Part shown: in pieces, positions 7,430 to 16,973 of the stretch
Layout of the letters: each line of letters opens with the position of its first letter
Numbering within the stretch: position 1 is the first letter of the stretch
Origin: Bradyrhizobium sp. AUGA SZCCT0283
Lineage (GTDB): Bacteria; Pseudomonadota; Alphaproteobacteria; Rhizobiales; Xanthobacteraceae
Assembly: GCF_018130385.1 (NCBI RefSeq)
Contig: NZ_JAFCLU010000044.1
Span: 1 to 45,924, forward strand
Length of the DNA: 45,924 nt
Direction of reading: 5' to 3'
Program-made: the position numbers and the translations under genes
The notes under the pieces: generated by a model
Database searches by the model: none
The model's input: only the letters and a program-made list of their open reading frames with translations
What the model was told of the DNA's origin: nothing

Positions 7430-8881
7430 TCAATGCACCGTGCAGACCATGCACGGGTCGAACGAGCGCACGATGTGCTGCACGGCAACCGGCTCGATCT
7501 CTCCCTCGCGCACGGGCGCGTCGACGAGCGCCTGTTCGCAGACGCCGGGAGTTCCGTTTTCGTCGCGGGGCGAAAAATTCCAGGTCGTTGGCGCGACGAT
7601 CTGGTAGTTGACGATGCGTCCGTCACGCACCTGCATCCAGTGACCGAGCGCGCCCCGTGCTGCCTCGACCAGTCCTTCGCACTCACCCTCCTTCGGCATC
7701 GCGGCATGGGCGCAGAACGGCTCGCGCGGGCGGATCGCGCGCACCCAGGCCTCCATCAGCGGCATGATGCGGGCGATCTCCAGCATGCGGGCGATGATGC
7801 GGGTGCGGGCATTGCCGCCGCCCCTGGCGACGAGATCGACGATCAGCGGATGACCATCAACGATCTGCCGGGCCAGGGCGCCGACCTCGACCACCGCACC
7901 GGCCAATCGCGGTGCCTTGCACCAGGTATAACCGCCCGGCGCGTCGGGCTCCGGCAGCGTGACCCCGTGCGAGGGGTGCGCAGGGACTTCAGGCCGCGCC
8001 AGCCAGGACGAGGCGTGGTCCTCCGCGATCTCCGCAGAATGAAAGGCACGCGGACGCCCGGCATCGACGACGCCGCGTCCGAAAGCGTATCCGCCATTCA
8101 TGGCATAGGCGCCGTAGCTCAGATAACGCCCGGTGCCTCGCCCAAGCTTGTCGAGCCCGATCGCCTTCGACACCGTCAGAAAGTGGCGGAGATCGCCCCG
8201 CTCGGGCGCGGCGGCGTCCATCCACGCATCGAGCGCGGCTTCGCTGTCAAGCGCAGTTATCCGCTCCAGCGGATCGGCGAACAATGTGGCCTCGAGAAAC
8301 CTGCGCAAGGAAACGACGGTGGCGAGCAGACGCGCCTGTTCGCTGGCGCCGACGGCCCGCGTCGTTCCGCCGGGCTGAAGCCCGAGCGTATGCGGCCAGC
8401 GCCCGGCGAGAATCCCCATCAAATGCAGAAACTCGGCACGCGCCGGCAAGACCTCACGCGCCGCCGCGCCGCTTATCGCCTTGAAGCGCGTTTCGGCTGC
8501 CTCGAACCATGGCTCGGACTGATACACCGACCTTGCGAAATCCGGCATGAAAAACAAATAGAAATGCGTCAGGTGGTCGGCGGCATTTTCGGCCGCCATC
8601 ACCAGGTTCTGGACGAGTGTGCCATTGTCCGGAATCGCAACGCCCTGCAGGCCCGCAAGCGCGGTGGCGGCTGCCATCGATTGCGACACCGAGCAAATCC
8701 CGCAAATCCGAGGCGTATAGACCAGGGCGTCGCTCGGGTCCTTGCCGACCAGGATCTGCTCGAACCCGCGAAACAATGGCGAGTTGATGAAGGCCGCGCG
8801 CACCGCTCCGCCATCGATGTCGAGTTTGATCTCGAGATCACCCTCAACCCGGTTGAATGGCCCGACGACACGACGCGTCAT
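7430..8881 (-). CDS. hupV: HupV, large subunit of the H2-sensing regulatory hydrogenase (483 aa)
   Basis: Catalytic subunit of the cytoplasmic regulatory [NiFe]-hydrogenase (HupUV/HoxBC) that detects H2. The NiFe ligands are visible: RICGIC with C60 and C63, and DPCMVC with C477 and C480 at the C-terminus. The protein ends TVH right after this motif, so, as in other sensor hydrogenases, there is no C-terminal peptide for an endopeptidase to remove. It lacks export signals. The ATG at 8881 overlaps the hupU stop (ATGA). The reading frame is intact; a frameshift in hupV is known in one Rhodopseudomonas palustris strain, so this is worth stating. It acts with HupT and HupR encoded just upstream. 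Confidence 0.94.
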   Translation of the reverse strand: MTRRVVGPFNRVEGDLEIKLDIDGGAVRAAFINSPLFRGFEQILVGKDPSDALVYTPRICGICSVSQSMAAATALAGLQGVAIPDNGTLVQNLVMAAENAADHLTHFYLFFMPDFARSVYQSEPWFEAAETRFKAISGAAAREVLPARAEFLHLMGILAGRWPHTLGLQPGGTTRAVGASEQARLLATVVSLRRFLEATLFADPLERITALDSEAALDAWMDAAAPERGDLRHFLTVSKAIGLDKLGRGTGRYLSYGAYAMNGGYAFGRGVVDAGRPRAFHSAEIAEDHASSWLARPEVPAHPSHGVTLPEPDAPGGYTWCKAPRLAGAVVEVGALARQIVDGHPLIVDLVARGGGNARTRIIARMLEIARIMPLMEAWVRAIRPREPFCAHAAMPKEGECEGLVEAARGALGHWMQVRDGRIVNYQIVAPTTWNFSPRDENGTPGVCEQALVDAPVREGEIEPVAVQHIVRSFDPCMVCTVH

Positions 8882-9906
8882 TTGTGGGGTTTTCTCTGGC
8901 GACCGACAGGTGGAACCACGATGTGATCGGCAACCGCATTCTTTCGAAGCCGTTCCGGGGTGGCGGCCTTGGACAATGAGGCGAGAGCCACGAACCACGC
9001 CTTGGGCATATCGGTTGGAAGGCCGACCGGGATGCCTGCGCGCTTCGGCGTCACCGTAAAGGGATGATCCAGTTCCTCGAACCCCGGCTCGGTACAGCTG
9101 ATGCAGGGGTAACCGCCGCGCGTGCACGAGCCCTCGCCGTTCCAGAGCCGGATGTTGCAGTCGGCGTGAACCTGCGTGCCCATGCAGCCGAGATGCTCCA
9201 TCATGCAGCCCATCTCGCACAGATTCTGCGCGCTCGCCTTGAACTCGTAATATTCATTGCGCGTGCAACCGTGATGAACGAGATGATCGGCATAGAAACG
9301 CGGCCGCCCGATGCCGTCGAGGTCGGCTTCCGTCAACGTGCCGCCGGCGAGTTGCAGGAAGGTCTCGACGACCCACCCCGGATGAACGGGACAACCGGAG
9401 ACATTAATCACCGGCAGTCCGGAGCGGGAACGAAAACGCTGCCCGAGCAGCCCGCCGGGCTCACGCCCGTCATAGGCGAGCCCGCAAGCGTCTGAAGGAT
9501 TGTCGCCAGCCGCCGTGATGCCGCCGAAGGCGGCGCAGGTTCCGACGGCGACGACGTGGCGCGCCAACGGCGCCAGATCGGCGATCAGATCCTTCATCGG
9601 CCGATCGCTGCCCGACAGCATGTGGAAGCGCCCGGTGCCCCGCGGGCCGCGGATCACCGAGCCTTCGAGGCAGAGGATGTCGAGCGGCTCCTCGCCCGAC
9701 AGCAGGCGCGCCAGAAGCTCATGCAGTTCGAACCCGGTTGCCTCGCTGAGCGAAGGATGCCACGCCAGATCGATGCCGGCGATATCGAGCACCGTAAGGA
9801 GGTCAGGCGATTCGGCGCCGATCAGCGAAAGCGTGCAGCCGCCACAGCCCCCCGATTGCAGCCACAGCAAGTTCATGCGGCGAGGTTTACCGGTGGGTTG
9901 ATGCAT
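8878..9906 (-). CDS. hupU: HupU, small subunit of the H2-sensing regulatory hydrogenase (342 aa)
   Basis: Electron-transfer subunit with Fe-S clusters, partner of HupV. Starting at MHQPTGKPRR, the proximal-cluster motif SGGCGGC has C21 and C24; further cysteine motifs include GTCAAFGG, SGCPVHPGW, HHGCTRNEYY and the CMMEHLGCMG and CISC blocks. Unlike HupS it has no twin-arginine leader and no C-terminal membrane anchor, which marks it as the cytoplasmic sensor. The start at 9906 has a full AGGAGG 8 nt upstream; it lies within the last 20 nt of hupT. The stop overlaps hupV by 4 nt. Confidence 0.94.
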   Translation of the reverse strand: MHQPTGKPRRMNLLWLQSGGCGGCTLSLIGAESPDLLTVLDIAGIDLAWHPSLSEATGFELHELLARLLSGEEPLDILCLEGSVIRGPRGTGRFHMLSGSDRPMKDLIADLAPLARHVVAVGTCAAFGGITAAGDNPSDACGLAYDGREPGGLLGQRFRSRSGLPVINVSGCPVHPGWVVETFLQLAGGTLTEADLDGIGRPRFYADHLVHHGCTRNEYYEFKASAQNLCEMGCMMEHLGCMGTQVHADCNIRLWNGEGSCTRGGYPCISCTEPGFEELDHPFTVTPKRAGIPVGLPTDMPKAWFVALASLSKAATPERLRKNAVADHIVVPPVGRQRKPHK

Positions 9907-11302
9907 CTTGTGCCTCCTGGGCCGGCAGGCGCAACGTGAAGACGGCGCCACCCTCCTCGTGATTGGCCCCCTCGAGCTGTCCACCCAGCTCTTCGGCGAG
10001 GCCATAGCTGACATAGAGCCCAAGCCCGGTTCCCTTGCCGATCGGCTTGGTCGTAAAGAACGGCTCGAACAGCCGCTTCATCGCGGTGGCCGACATGCCG
10101 GGACCAAAGTCGCGCACGCGGACCACGACCCATTGCCCCTCGCGGACGCCGCTGACGATCAGTTTCTGCTCCGGCTGCTCGGCCATGACGTCGATGGCGT
10201 TCTGCACGAGATTGACCATGATCTGATGAACCGGCCCGCGCCGGCCGACCACCTCGAGCCGATCAGGCAAATCGAGCACGACCTCCGGCTTGATCCGCGT
10301 CGTCTTCACCACCCAGCTGATCGCAGTACGAACCACGCGGCTCACATTGAAGCTCTCCAGCGGCTCGGTCTGGGAGCTGGAGAACCGGCGCAGGTCCTGG
10401 ACGATTTCGCTCACGCGCTCGGCGCCCTCGAGAGTGCCTTCAACGAGCGGGCCGACGTCAAGCAGGATACGATCGATCTTCAGGGAGTCGCGCAATTCAA
10501 GCAGCCGGTCGGGACTTTCTCCCTGGTCGATCGCCTGAAGATATTTGGTGAGCCGTCCGCCATAGCGCTTCAACGCATGCATATTGCCGAATACAAAACT
10601 GATCGGATTGTTGAGTTCGTGGGCGACGCCGGCGACGAGACGGCCGAGTGCGGCCATCTTCTCGGAGAACACCAACTGCTTCTGCGCCTGACGCAGGTCC
10701 TGGTGGGCGGCGGCGAGTTCGGTATAGGCGCGGCGCAGCTCGCCGACCGGACGGCCGATCAGCACCAGACCGACGAAGCGCCCCTTGTGATCGCATCGCG
10801 ACGAGCAGCTCATCGACAGCAGGGTCGGCGTGCCGGTGCTGTCGATGAACGAGATCTCGCAATCTCCAGGGCTCATGCCGCCGTGCAGTTTCGAGCGCAA
10901 CTCGTCGAACAGGGGCTCCTGGCCCGGAGCCAACAGCACCTCCAGCGGTTCGCCGGTGAGCGACTTGCCGCTTTTGCCCGTGAGCCGCTCGAGTGCCTGA
11001 TTGACCTGCTCGATGTGGCCGGACCTGTCGCAGACGATCAGCACGTCGGTCATGGCGGCGACCACGCTATCGATGAACTGTCGCGCCTCCTCCAGCTCGG
11101 CGTTCTTCTGCTCCAGCTCGACCTGGGATTGAACGAGCTCGGAATAGACCTCGTCCATCTTGCGAATGACGTCGATCCAGGCGTCCTCGGACGCAGGCGA
11201 CAGCGCAATGGCTTCGGCGACGCCGGCCCGCTCGATCAAACCCGACGGCACGTCCTTGTCGTACGGTATCAATCTGGACAAGCTCCGATACTCCTCTGCC
11301 AC
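9887..11302 (-). CDS. hupT: HupT, histidine kinase of the H2-sensing cascade (471 aa)
   Basis: Cytoplasmic sensor kinase that receives the signal from HupUV and controls HupR phosphorylation. Order: N-terminal region with a coiled coil (about residues 45-75), PAS domain (about 75-190), dimerisation/phosphoacceptor helix with VAHELNNP (His228), and ATPase domain with N box (QIMVNLVQNAID), DFGPGM, EPFFTTK and GKGTGLGLY. There are no membrane segments, as expected for this family. The frame begins with GTG at 11302, immediately after the hupR stop. A TTG at 11281, preceded by AGAGGAG 9 nt upstream, is an equally good start. The family works inversely to most kinases in some species, phosphorylating HupR when H2 is absent. 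Confidence 0.92.
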   Translation of the reverse strand: MAEEYRSLSRLIPYDKDVPSGLIERAGVAEAIALSPASEDAWIDVIRKMDEVYSELVQSQVELEQKNAELEEARQFIDSVVAAMTDVLIVCDRSGHIEQVNQALERLTGKSGKSLTGEPLEVLLAPGQEPLFDELRSKLHGGMSPGDCEISFIDSTGTPTLLSMSCSSRCDHKGRFVGLVLIGRPVGELRRAYTELAAAHQDLRQAQKQLVFSEKMAALGRLVAGVAHELNNPISFVFGNMHALKRYGGRLTKYLQAIDQGESPDRLLELRDSLKIDRILLDVGPLVEGTLEGAERVSEIVQDLRRFSSSQTEPLESFNVSRVVRTAISWVVKTTRIKPEVVLDLPDRLEVVGRRGPVHQIMVNLVQNAIDVMAEQPEQKLIVSGVREGQWVVVRVRDFGPGMSATAMKRLFEPFFTTKPIGKGTGLGLYVSYGLAEELGGQLEGANHEEGGAVFTLRLPAQEAQDASTHR

Positions 11303-12790
11303 TCAGGAGGCAGCCCTGCTGCGGGAGCGCGGATCGATCGGCTCGATCTTTTCCAGCCCGTAGCGCTCAAGCTTGGCCCGAAGCCCGACGCGAGACAAGC
11401 CAAGTTCCTTGGCGGCCCGGCTCTTGTTCCATTTGTGGCGGATCAGCGTTTCCTTCAAGATGCGGGCCTCGAGTTGCTCGATGCGCTCTTTCAGCGGGCC
11501 CTCGAGGCCCACCAGCATCGCGACATCCTCGGCCTCATCCTCGGGAGCCGCGCGCAGTATTCTGCGGGATAACAGCTCCGCACCGAGCAACCCACCCTCC
11601 GGTCCCATCACCAGCAAATGCTGGATTTCGTTCTGCAGCTCCCGGACATTGCCCGGCCAGTGATAGGCCTCCATGCAGGCGAGCGCCTCTTCGGTAAAGC
11701 CCTCGACATGCTTGCCGAATTGCTTCTGCGCCTTCTCGAGCAGCATGCGCGCGATGATGGAGATATCCATCGGACGGTCGCGCAGCGCCGGGACATCAAT
11801 GGTAACGGCGGCGAGCCGGTAATACAGATCCTCGCGGAAACGGCCATCACGCACTTCGCTCTCCAGGACGCGATTGGTGGCGGCGATCACCCGAACATCG
11901 ACCTTGCGCGACGCGCCGCGGCCGACGGGTCGGATCTCGCCCTCCTGCAGCACCCGCAGCAGCTTGGCCTGGAATGCCGGCGAGATCTCGCCGATCTCGT
12001 CGAGGAACACCGTGCCGCCGTCGGCGCGCTCGAACAGCCCGGTATGGTCTTCGACGGCACCCGTGAACGCACCACGCTTGTGACCGAACAGCTCGCTTTC
12101 GAGCAATTCGTCAGGCATGGCGGCGCAGTTCTCGACGACGAACGGTTTGTTCCAGCGCAAGCTGTTGTAGTGCAGGGCGCGGGCGACCAGTTCCTTGCCG
12201 GTGCCGGATTCGCCGGACACCAATACCGAGACGTCGAAGGGTGCGACGCGCAGCAACCGCGCGCACACCTCGTTCAACGGACTGTCGGCGGCCCGAGTGA
12301 TACCATCATCGCTGTGATACTGCTGCTTCAGCTCCTGTCGGCGAGCCGCGACGACCCTTTCCGCCCGAGTCGCCGACATTTTCAATTCGACGGCAAGCAA
12401 CTCGTTTTCACGCTGCAGGCGGTACAGGCGAATGGCATTTGTGATGGTGAGGATCAGAGCCTCAGGTTGCCAGGGTTTCGTCACGTACTGGTAGATGCCG
12501 GCATCGTTGATGCCGCTGATGATATCGTCGGCATCGGTATAGCCTGAGATGATCATGCGCACGGTATCGGGCCAGCGCGCGCGCACGGATTTGAGGAACT
12601 CAACCCCCGTCATATCGGGCATACGTTGATCGCACAGCACCACCTCGACGACTTCGCTTTCCAGGATTTTCTCGGCGTCATGGACGGTGACGGCCGTGCG
12701 GACGTCGAAGTCCTCCTCGAGGATGCGCTGCAGCGCCTCGACGCTGCGCAACTCGTCATCGACGACGAGGACCGTCGGCAATTGGGTCAT
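11303..12790 (-). CDS. hupR: HupR/HoxA, sigma54-type response regulator for hydrogenase genes (495 aa)
   Basis: Transcription activator of hup promoters. The receiver domain (1-120) has D11/D12 and the phospho-acceptor Asp54 in VLCDQRMPDM, and a YVTKPW lysine motif. The AAA+ domain carries GESGTGKE and an intact GAFTGA, so it can contact sigma54; this fits the sigma54 promoter seen upstream of hupS. The C-terminal Fis-type helix-turn-helix is NKSRAAKELGLSRVGLRAKL. The start at 12790 is supported by GGAGG 8-9 nt upstream and overlaps the hypX stop (ATGA); the frame is open to 12817. Bradyrhizobium papers call this gene hoxA, Rhodobacter papers hupR. Confidence 0.94.
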   Translation of the reverse strand: MTQLPTVLVVDDELRSVEALQRILEEDFDVRTAVTVHDAEKILESEVVEVVLCDQRMPDMTGVEFLKSVRARWPDTVRMIISGYTDADDIISGINDAGIYQYVTKPWQPEALILTITNAIRLYRLQRENELLAVELKMSATRAERVVAARRQELKQQYHSDDGITRAADSPLNEVCARLLRVAPFDVSVLVSGESGTGKELVARALHYNSLRWNKPFVVENCAAMPDELLESELFGHKRGAFTGAVEDHTGLFERADGGTVFLDEIGEISPAFQAKLLRVLQEGEIRPVGRGASRKVDVRVIAATNRVLESEVRDGRFREDLYYRLAAVTIDVPALRDRPMDISIIARMLLEKAQKQFGKHVEGFTEEALACMEAYHWPGNVRELQNEIQHLLVMGPEGGLLGAELLSRRILRAAPEDEAEDVAMLVGLEGPLKERIEQLEARILKETLIRHKWNKSRAAKELGLSRVGLRAKLERYGLEKIEPIDPRSRSRAAS

Positions 12791-14499
12791 GACGCTATCC
12801 TCCGGGGGAAACGACATCGTCGATCGCGGTGCCGCGCGATGGTTACCGGCGTCCGGGACTTCGCGACCTTGCGCACGAAATTCGAACGCGCCACATGGTA
12901 GCTCGGATCGAAGCCGTAGAAATTGCGGCGCATCTGCTCGAGCTCCTCGGCGCGATAGAGCGCGAGCGACTTCTCCGCCTCATCGGCGTCACGAAGCCGG
13001 GCCTTCCCGACGATGCGAAGCGACCAGCCGGGCTCGGCGGCGAGCGCCTCGGCGCGGGCAATCACCGCACGGGTGAAGTCGGAGCGCGTCGCAACCGCGA
13101 TGCTGTCATCGGCCAGGCCCAGCGCGACCGCTTCGGCGCCCCCGATCGGCAAACGCGCCTCGGTTACGTTTCGGGCTGCCGCGGCGCCGGCTCGTCGCGG
13201 CAAGAGATACGTCCACAGCTCCGACCCGAACAGATTGCCCATGTCCTTGTAGTGCGGATTCAGCACCACGCCGTCGCGCAGCCATACAAGGTCGGCGGTG
13301 CGCGCGAGAAAGACCCCGCCGGCGCCGGCGTTGCCGCTGACGGCCGCGACCGTCAGATGACTTCGGGTACGCACGATGGCCTCGGCCAGATCGTCGAGCG
13401 CATTGATATTGGCCCACGATTCGTCCGCCGGGCTGCGCGACGCCTCGATCAGATTGAGGTCCATGCCGTTGGACCAGAATTCGGTGCCGCCAAGCAGCAC
13501 GATGACTTTGGTGGGACGTTCGGTCGCCATGCGGTAGGCGGCAAGCAGGCGCCTGGACGCCTCGGTGCCCATGGCTCCGTTGTAGAAGTCGAAATGAAGC
13601 AAGCCGACGGCGCCGGCCTCACGATAGGCGATTTCGCCAAAGCCGGCCGCCGCATCGACCGGAACGGCGGCTAGCCCCGCGACTTCACCCGCCAGCACGT
13701 GGGTGGCAGGCAGCTTGAAGGGATGCTCGCCGGCTGGCTCGCGAAGGTGGCCGATCCAGACTGCCCCATCGATCGTCGCGCGCGCAATCGCCGGGCCGGA
13801 CCGAGCCAATACGGCGCCGGGCGGCCCGTTGAGACCCGCCGCAGGCTTCGCGTTGTAGAGATGGACAGTACGGTCAAACATCTGGTCCCGGACGCCGGGG
13901 TTACCGTCGCCACTGCGGATCTTTGTCAGCACGCGCGCCGTTGTGTCGGAAGACCAGTCGATAGCGCGATCGGCCTGAAGCATGGCGGGGCGCGCGCGGC
14001 CGCGAACGCCCTCCGCCGGACCGATCCGCTGGGGCGTGAAGCTGCCTTGCGTGAAGCGATCGACCGCTTCCAGCACGGCGGCAACCGCCGCCGCCGTTAC
14101 TTCGTCGCGATAGATGCTCGACTTGGCAGCATCCCGCATCGGAAACTCGCAAGAGGCCCACACCGGGCCAGCATCCATCTCCGCTTCCGCCTGCAATACC
14201 GTGACGCCCCAAACAGGCTCTGCGTCGAGAAGCGCCCAGTCGAGCGACGACGGTCCGCGGTCACCCCGGATGCCGGGATGGACGATGAAGCAAGGGACCT
14301 GGCGCCATACGGCCTCGGCAATCGCCCGCTTCAGAAACGGCGCGATCACAAGATCGGGAGCGGCGAGCTCAATGGCCTCGTGCGTCACGGCGTCGTTAAT
14401 GTCCAGCTCGACCGTAACGTCATGGCCCCGCTCGCGCAGCTCGATGAACAGCCGCTGTGCGAGGCTGTTGAAGGCGTGGGTGAGGAGCAGAATGCGCAT
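12787..14499 (-). CDS. hypX: HypX/HoxX, CO-ligand synthesis protein (570 aa)
   Basis: HypX makes the CO ligand of the [NiFe] site from formyl-tetrahydrofolate under aerobic conditions. The N-terminal half resembles methionyl-tRNA formyltransferase (VIAPFLKRAI, VHPGIRGDRGPSSLDWAL, GPVWASCEF; about residues 1-260), and the C-terminal half an enoyl-CoA hydratase/crotonase fold (VIVLLGGTEFWSNGMDLN, GNAGAGGVFLARTADLVW, LNPHYKDMG). The conserved YGFDPSYHVAR-type motif is near the end. The start is MRILLLTHAFN at 14499, 4 nt after the hypE stop. Its presence implies that the hydrogenases are matured in air, which fits an O2-tolerant HupSL. Confidence 0.94.
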   Translation of the reverse strand: MRILLLTHAFNSLAQRLFIELRERGHDVTVELDINDAVTHEAIELAAPDLVIAPFLKRAIAEAVWRQVPCFIVHPGIRGDRGPSSLDWALLDAEPVWGVTVLQAEAEMDAGPVWASCEFPMRDAAKSSIYRDEVTAAAVAAVLEAVDRFTQGSFTPQRIGPAEGVRGRARPAMLQADRAIDWSSDTTARVLTKIRSGDGNPGVRDQMFDRTVHLYNAKPAAGLNGPPGAVLARSGPAIARATIDGAVWIGHLREPAGEHPFKLPATHVLAGEVAGLAAVPVDAAAGFGEIAYREAGAVGLLHFDFYNGAMGTEASRRLLAAYRMATERPTKVIVLLGGTEFWSNGMDLNLIEASRSPADESWANINALDDLAEAIVRTRSHLTVAAVSGNAGAGGVFLARTADLVWLRDGVVLNPHYKDMGNLFGSELWTYLLPRRAGAAAARNVTEARLPIGGAEAVALGLADDSIAVATRSDFTRAVIARAEALAAEPGWSLRIVGKARLRDADEAEKSLALYRAEELEQMRRNFYGFDPSYHVARSNFVRKVAKSRTPVTIARHRDRRCRFPRRIAS

Positions 14500-14503
14500 G
14501 GCG

Positions 14504-15553
14504 TCAACAGATCCTCGGTAGCTGCTCGCCGGCGAGCCAGTCCACCATGCGTACGCCGCCGAATGCGGTCCGCATCTGGACAAAAGCAAGATCGTCGGCC
14601 ACGACTTCGCCGATCACCGCCGTCTCCCGCCCGAGCGGATGGGCGCGCATGACGGCCAGCAGACGATCCGCATCACCCGGCGCACAGATTGCGATAAGCT
14701 TGCCCTCGTTCGCGATATAAAGCGGATCGAGACCGAGCAGCTCGCATGCGGCCCGCACGTCGGCCTTCATCGGAATTGCCGTCTCGTCGAGCCGCACGCC
14801 GACGCGCGATTGCTGGGCGATTTCGTTCAGCGTGGAAGCGAGCCCGCCTCGCGTCGGGTCGCGCAGCACCCGGATGCCGGGCACGGCCGCCACCATGTCG
14901 GCGACGAGGCCGTGGAGCGCGGCGCTGTCCGAGCGGATTTCGGTCTCGAAGGCCAGGTTCTCGCGTTTCGACAGGATGGCGACGCCGTGGTCGCCAATGC
15001 TGCCGTTGAGCAGGATGACGTCGCCCGGTCGCGCCTTGTCGCCCGAAACATCGACACCTTCGGGAACGACGCCGACCCCGGTCGTGGTGATGAAAACCCC
15101 GTCGCCCTTGCCCCGCTCAACCACTTTGGTGTCGCCGGTAACGATCGGCACGCCGGCGAGCCGCGATGCCGCCGCCATGGAGACGACGATGCGCTCGAGA
15201 TCGGCAAGCGGAAAGCCCTGCTCCAGGATGAAGGCGGCGGACAGATAGAGCGGCCGGGCCCCGGCCATGGCGACGTCGTTGATGGTGCCGTGCACGGCGA
15301 GCGAGCCGATATCTCCGCCGGGGAAGAACAGTGGTGAGACTACATGCCCGTCGGTGCTGATGACGAGACGGCCGGCAGGCGGCTGAAATGCCGCCTGGTC
15401 GTTGCCGGCGCGGAGCATCGGGTTGTCGAAGTGCCGCACGAACAATGCCTGCACCAGTTCGGCGGTGGCCCGGCCGCCGCTGCCGTGCATCATGTCGATG
15501 GACCCCGATAGCGGGATCGTGCCGCCGACAAAGCGTGCGTCGTGCGCGGTCAT
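14504..15553 (-). CDS. hypE: HypE, ATP-dependent dehydratase forming the thiocyanate carrier (349 aa)
   Basis: HypE accepts the carbamoyl group from HypF on its C-terminal cysteine and dehydrates it to thiocyanate, then passes cyanide to the HypCD complex. The sequence has SIDMMHGSGGRAT at the start, the PurM/AIR-synthase-type ATP-binding signature (FPGGDIGSLAVHGTINDVAM, GDTKVV, GDVILLNGSIGDHG, RDPTRGG) and the required C-terminal PRIC. The start at 15553 (MTAHDARFVGG) overlaps the hypD stop by ATGA; longer upstream reading is the shadow of hypD. Confidence 0.96.
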   Translation of the reverse strand: MTAHDARFVGGTIPLSGSIDMMHGSGGRATAELVQALFVRHFDNPMLRAGNDQAAFQPPAGRLVISTDGHVVSPLFFPGGDIGSLAVHGTINDVAMAGARPLYLSAAFILEQGFPLADLERIVVSMAAASRLAGVPIVTGDTKVVERGKGDGVFITTTGVGVVPEGVDVSGDKARPGDVILLNGSIGDHGVAILSKRENLAFETEIRSDSAALHGLVADMVAAVPGIRVLRDPTRGGLASTLNEIAQQSRVGVRLDETAIPMKADVRAACELLGLDPLYIANEGKLIAICAPGDADRLLAVMRAHPLGRETAVIGEVVADDLAFVQMRTAFGGVRMVDWLAGEQLPRIC

Positions 15554-16710
15554 GCGGCGGCCTCCGTGGAGGGCGCCGTCGGCCTGCCCGGTTGGCGGAA
15601 GCGGCCATAGGTCCAGTAAGCGGCGCAGGCGCCTTCGGAGGAGACCATGCACGAGCCGATCGGGCTCTCCGGCGTGCAGACGGTGCCGAACAGCTTGCAG
15701 TCGGTGGGCTTCTTGGCGCCACGCAAGATCGATGGACACTCGCAGCTCTTGGCATCGCGCGCGGGTTTGGTCTCGATGCCGAACCGCAACTCGGCATCGA
15801 ATGCCGCGAACTGCCGCCGGATCCGAAGCGCACTGTAGGGCACGAGCCCAAGCCCGCGCCACTCGAAGGAGGGCCTGAGCTCGAAGACCTCGGCGACGAG
15901 CGCCTGGGCCTTGCGGTTGCCTTCGCGCGTGACAACGCGGGCATACTGGTTCTCGACCTCGTGGCGCCCCTCATTGAGCTGGCGGACAATCATCAGCGTC
16001 GCTTGCATCACATCGAGCGGCTCGAACCCGGCGATCACCACCGGGCGCTGGTATTCCTGCGCGAAGAACTCATAGGGCTGACTGCCGATCACGGAGCTGA
16101 CATGCGAGGGGCCGAGGAAACCGTCGATCGCCACCGTGCCGATTTCGCGTACCTCCGGACTTTCGAGGATATGCGTGATCGCCGCGGGCGTCAGCACATG
16201 GTTGCAGAAAACCGAGAAATTCTTCAGTCCGGCCGCGGCGACCTGCTTCAGCACGACCGCCGTCGGCGGCGTGGTCGTCTCGAAGCCGATGGCAAACAGA
16301 ACCACTTCGCGATCGGGATTCTCGACCGCGATGCGAAGCGCATCTTGCGTTGAATATATCATCCTGATGTCGGCGCCTTCGGCCTTGGCCTTGAGCATGC
16401 TGCGCCGCCCGGTGGCCGGCACGCGCATCATGTCGCCGTAGGTGCAAAGGATTACCCTGGGATCGCCGGCGAGTTCGAGTGCGTTGTCGACGCGACCGAT
16501 GGGCAGCACGCAGACCGGACAGCCCGGACCATGCACGAAGCGCAGGTTGGCCGGCATTAGATCCTGAACACCATACCGAAAGATCGCGTGGGTATGCCCG
16601 CCGCAGAACTCCATGACATTATAAGTGTGCGACGTGTCGACCTCGCGGGCGATGGCCGCGGCCAGCCCCTGCGCGAGATCGCCGGCGCGAAACTCGTCGA
16701 CGTATTTCAT
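15550..16710 (-). CDS. hypD: HypD, Fe-S scaffold for Fe(CN)2CO assembly (386 aa)
   Basis: HypD with HypC carries the iron atom while its CN and CO ligands are attached. Family motifs are visible: FCGGHTHAIFRYG, HGPGCPVCVLP, GFETTTPPTA, and a C-terminal cysteine cluster (CECPSILRG, DCKLFG, CTPESPIGSCMVSSEGACAAYW) that binds a [4Fe-4S] cluster and a redox-active pair. The length is normal. Its ATG overlaps the hypC stop, and its stop overlaps hypE, so it is translationally coupled on both sides. The Ala/Pro-rich tail after YGRFRQPG is a short extension. Confidence 0.96.
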   Translation of the reverse strand: MKYVDEFRAGDLAQGLAAAIAREVDTSHTYNVMEFCGGHTHAIFRYGVQDLMPANLRFVHGPGCPVCVLPIGRVDNALELAGDPRVILCTYGDMMRVPATGRRSMLKAKAEGADIRMIYSTQDALRIAVENPDREVVLFAIGFETTTPPTAVVLKQVAAAGLKNFSVFCNHVLTPAAITHILESPEVREIGTVAIDGFLGPSHVSSVIGSQPYEFFAQEYQRPVVIAGFEPLDVMQATLMIVRQLNEGRHEVENQYARVVTREGNRKAQALVAEVFELRPSFEWRGLGLVPYSALRIRRQFAAFDAELRFGIETKPARDAKSCECPSILRGAKKPTDCKLFGTVCTPESPIGSCMVSSEGACAAYWTYGRFRQPGRPTAPSTEAAA

Positions 16711-16961
16711 GGCGCGTCCCCCTCGGCGAACTCCTTCTCAGGGTTCTCGCCCGCCTCGCGCATCAGGGCGAGCGTGCGATCCGCTTCCTCCGGCGACAGC
16801 CGATGCAGGGCGAAGCCGACGTGGACCAGCACGAAATCGCCGACCGAGACCTCGTCTAGCAGCGCGATCGAGATTTCCTTCTTCACCGGCCCGAGCGCGA
16901 CGATGGCCGTCTCGCGGCTGTTGTCGATCGACACGATCTCGGCGGGCAATGCCAGGCACAT
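16707..16961 (-). CDS. hypC: HypC, hydrogenase maturation chaperone (84 aa)
   Basis: Small chaperone that binds HypD and the large-subunit precursor. The hallmark N-terminus MCLALPAEIV carries the essential Cys2. The central VSVGDFVLVHVGFAL block is the conserved OB-like barrel. It is 12 nt downstream of hypB and overlaps hypD by 4 nt. A second, longer family member (HupF) is encoded earlier in the locus and probably serves HupL. Confidence 0.96.
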   Translation of the reverse strand: MCLALPAEIVSIDNSRETAIVALGPVKKEISIALLDEVSVGDFVLVHVGFALHRLSPEEADRTLALMREAGENPEKEFAEGDAP

Positions 16962-16973
16962 GCGTCAAACTCC

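Noticed and set aside
9908..11572. Long open frame on the plus strand (over 500 codons) opposite hupT and hupR
   Set aside because: It is antisense to two well-supported genes, lacks any family resemblance, and is the usual by-product of high-GC codon bias.
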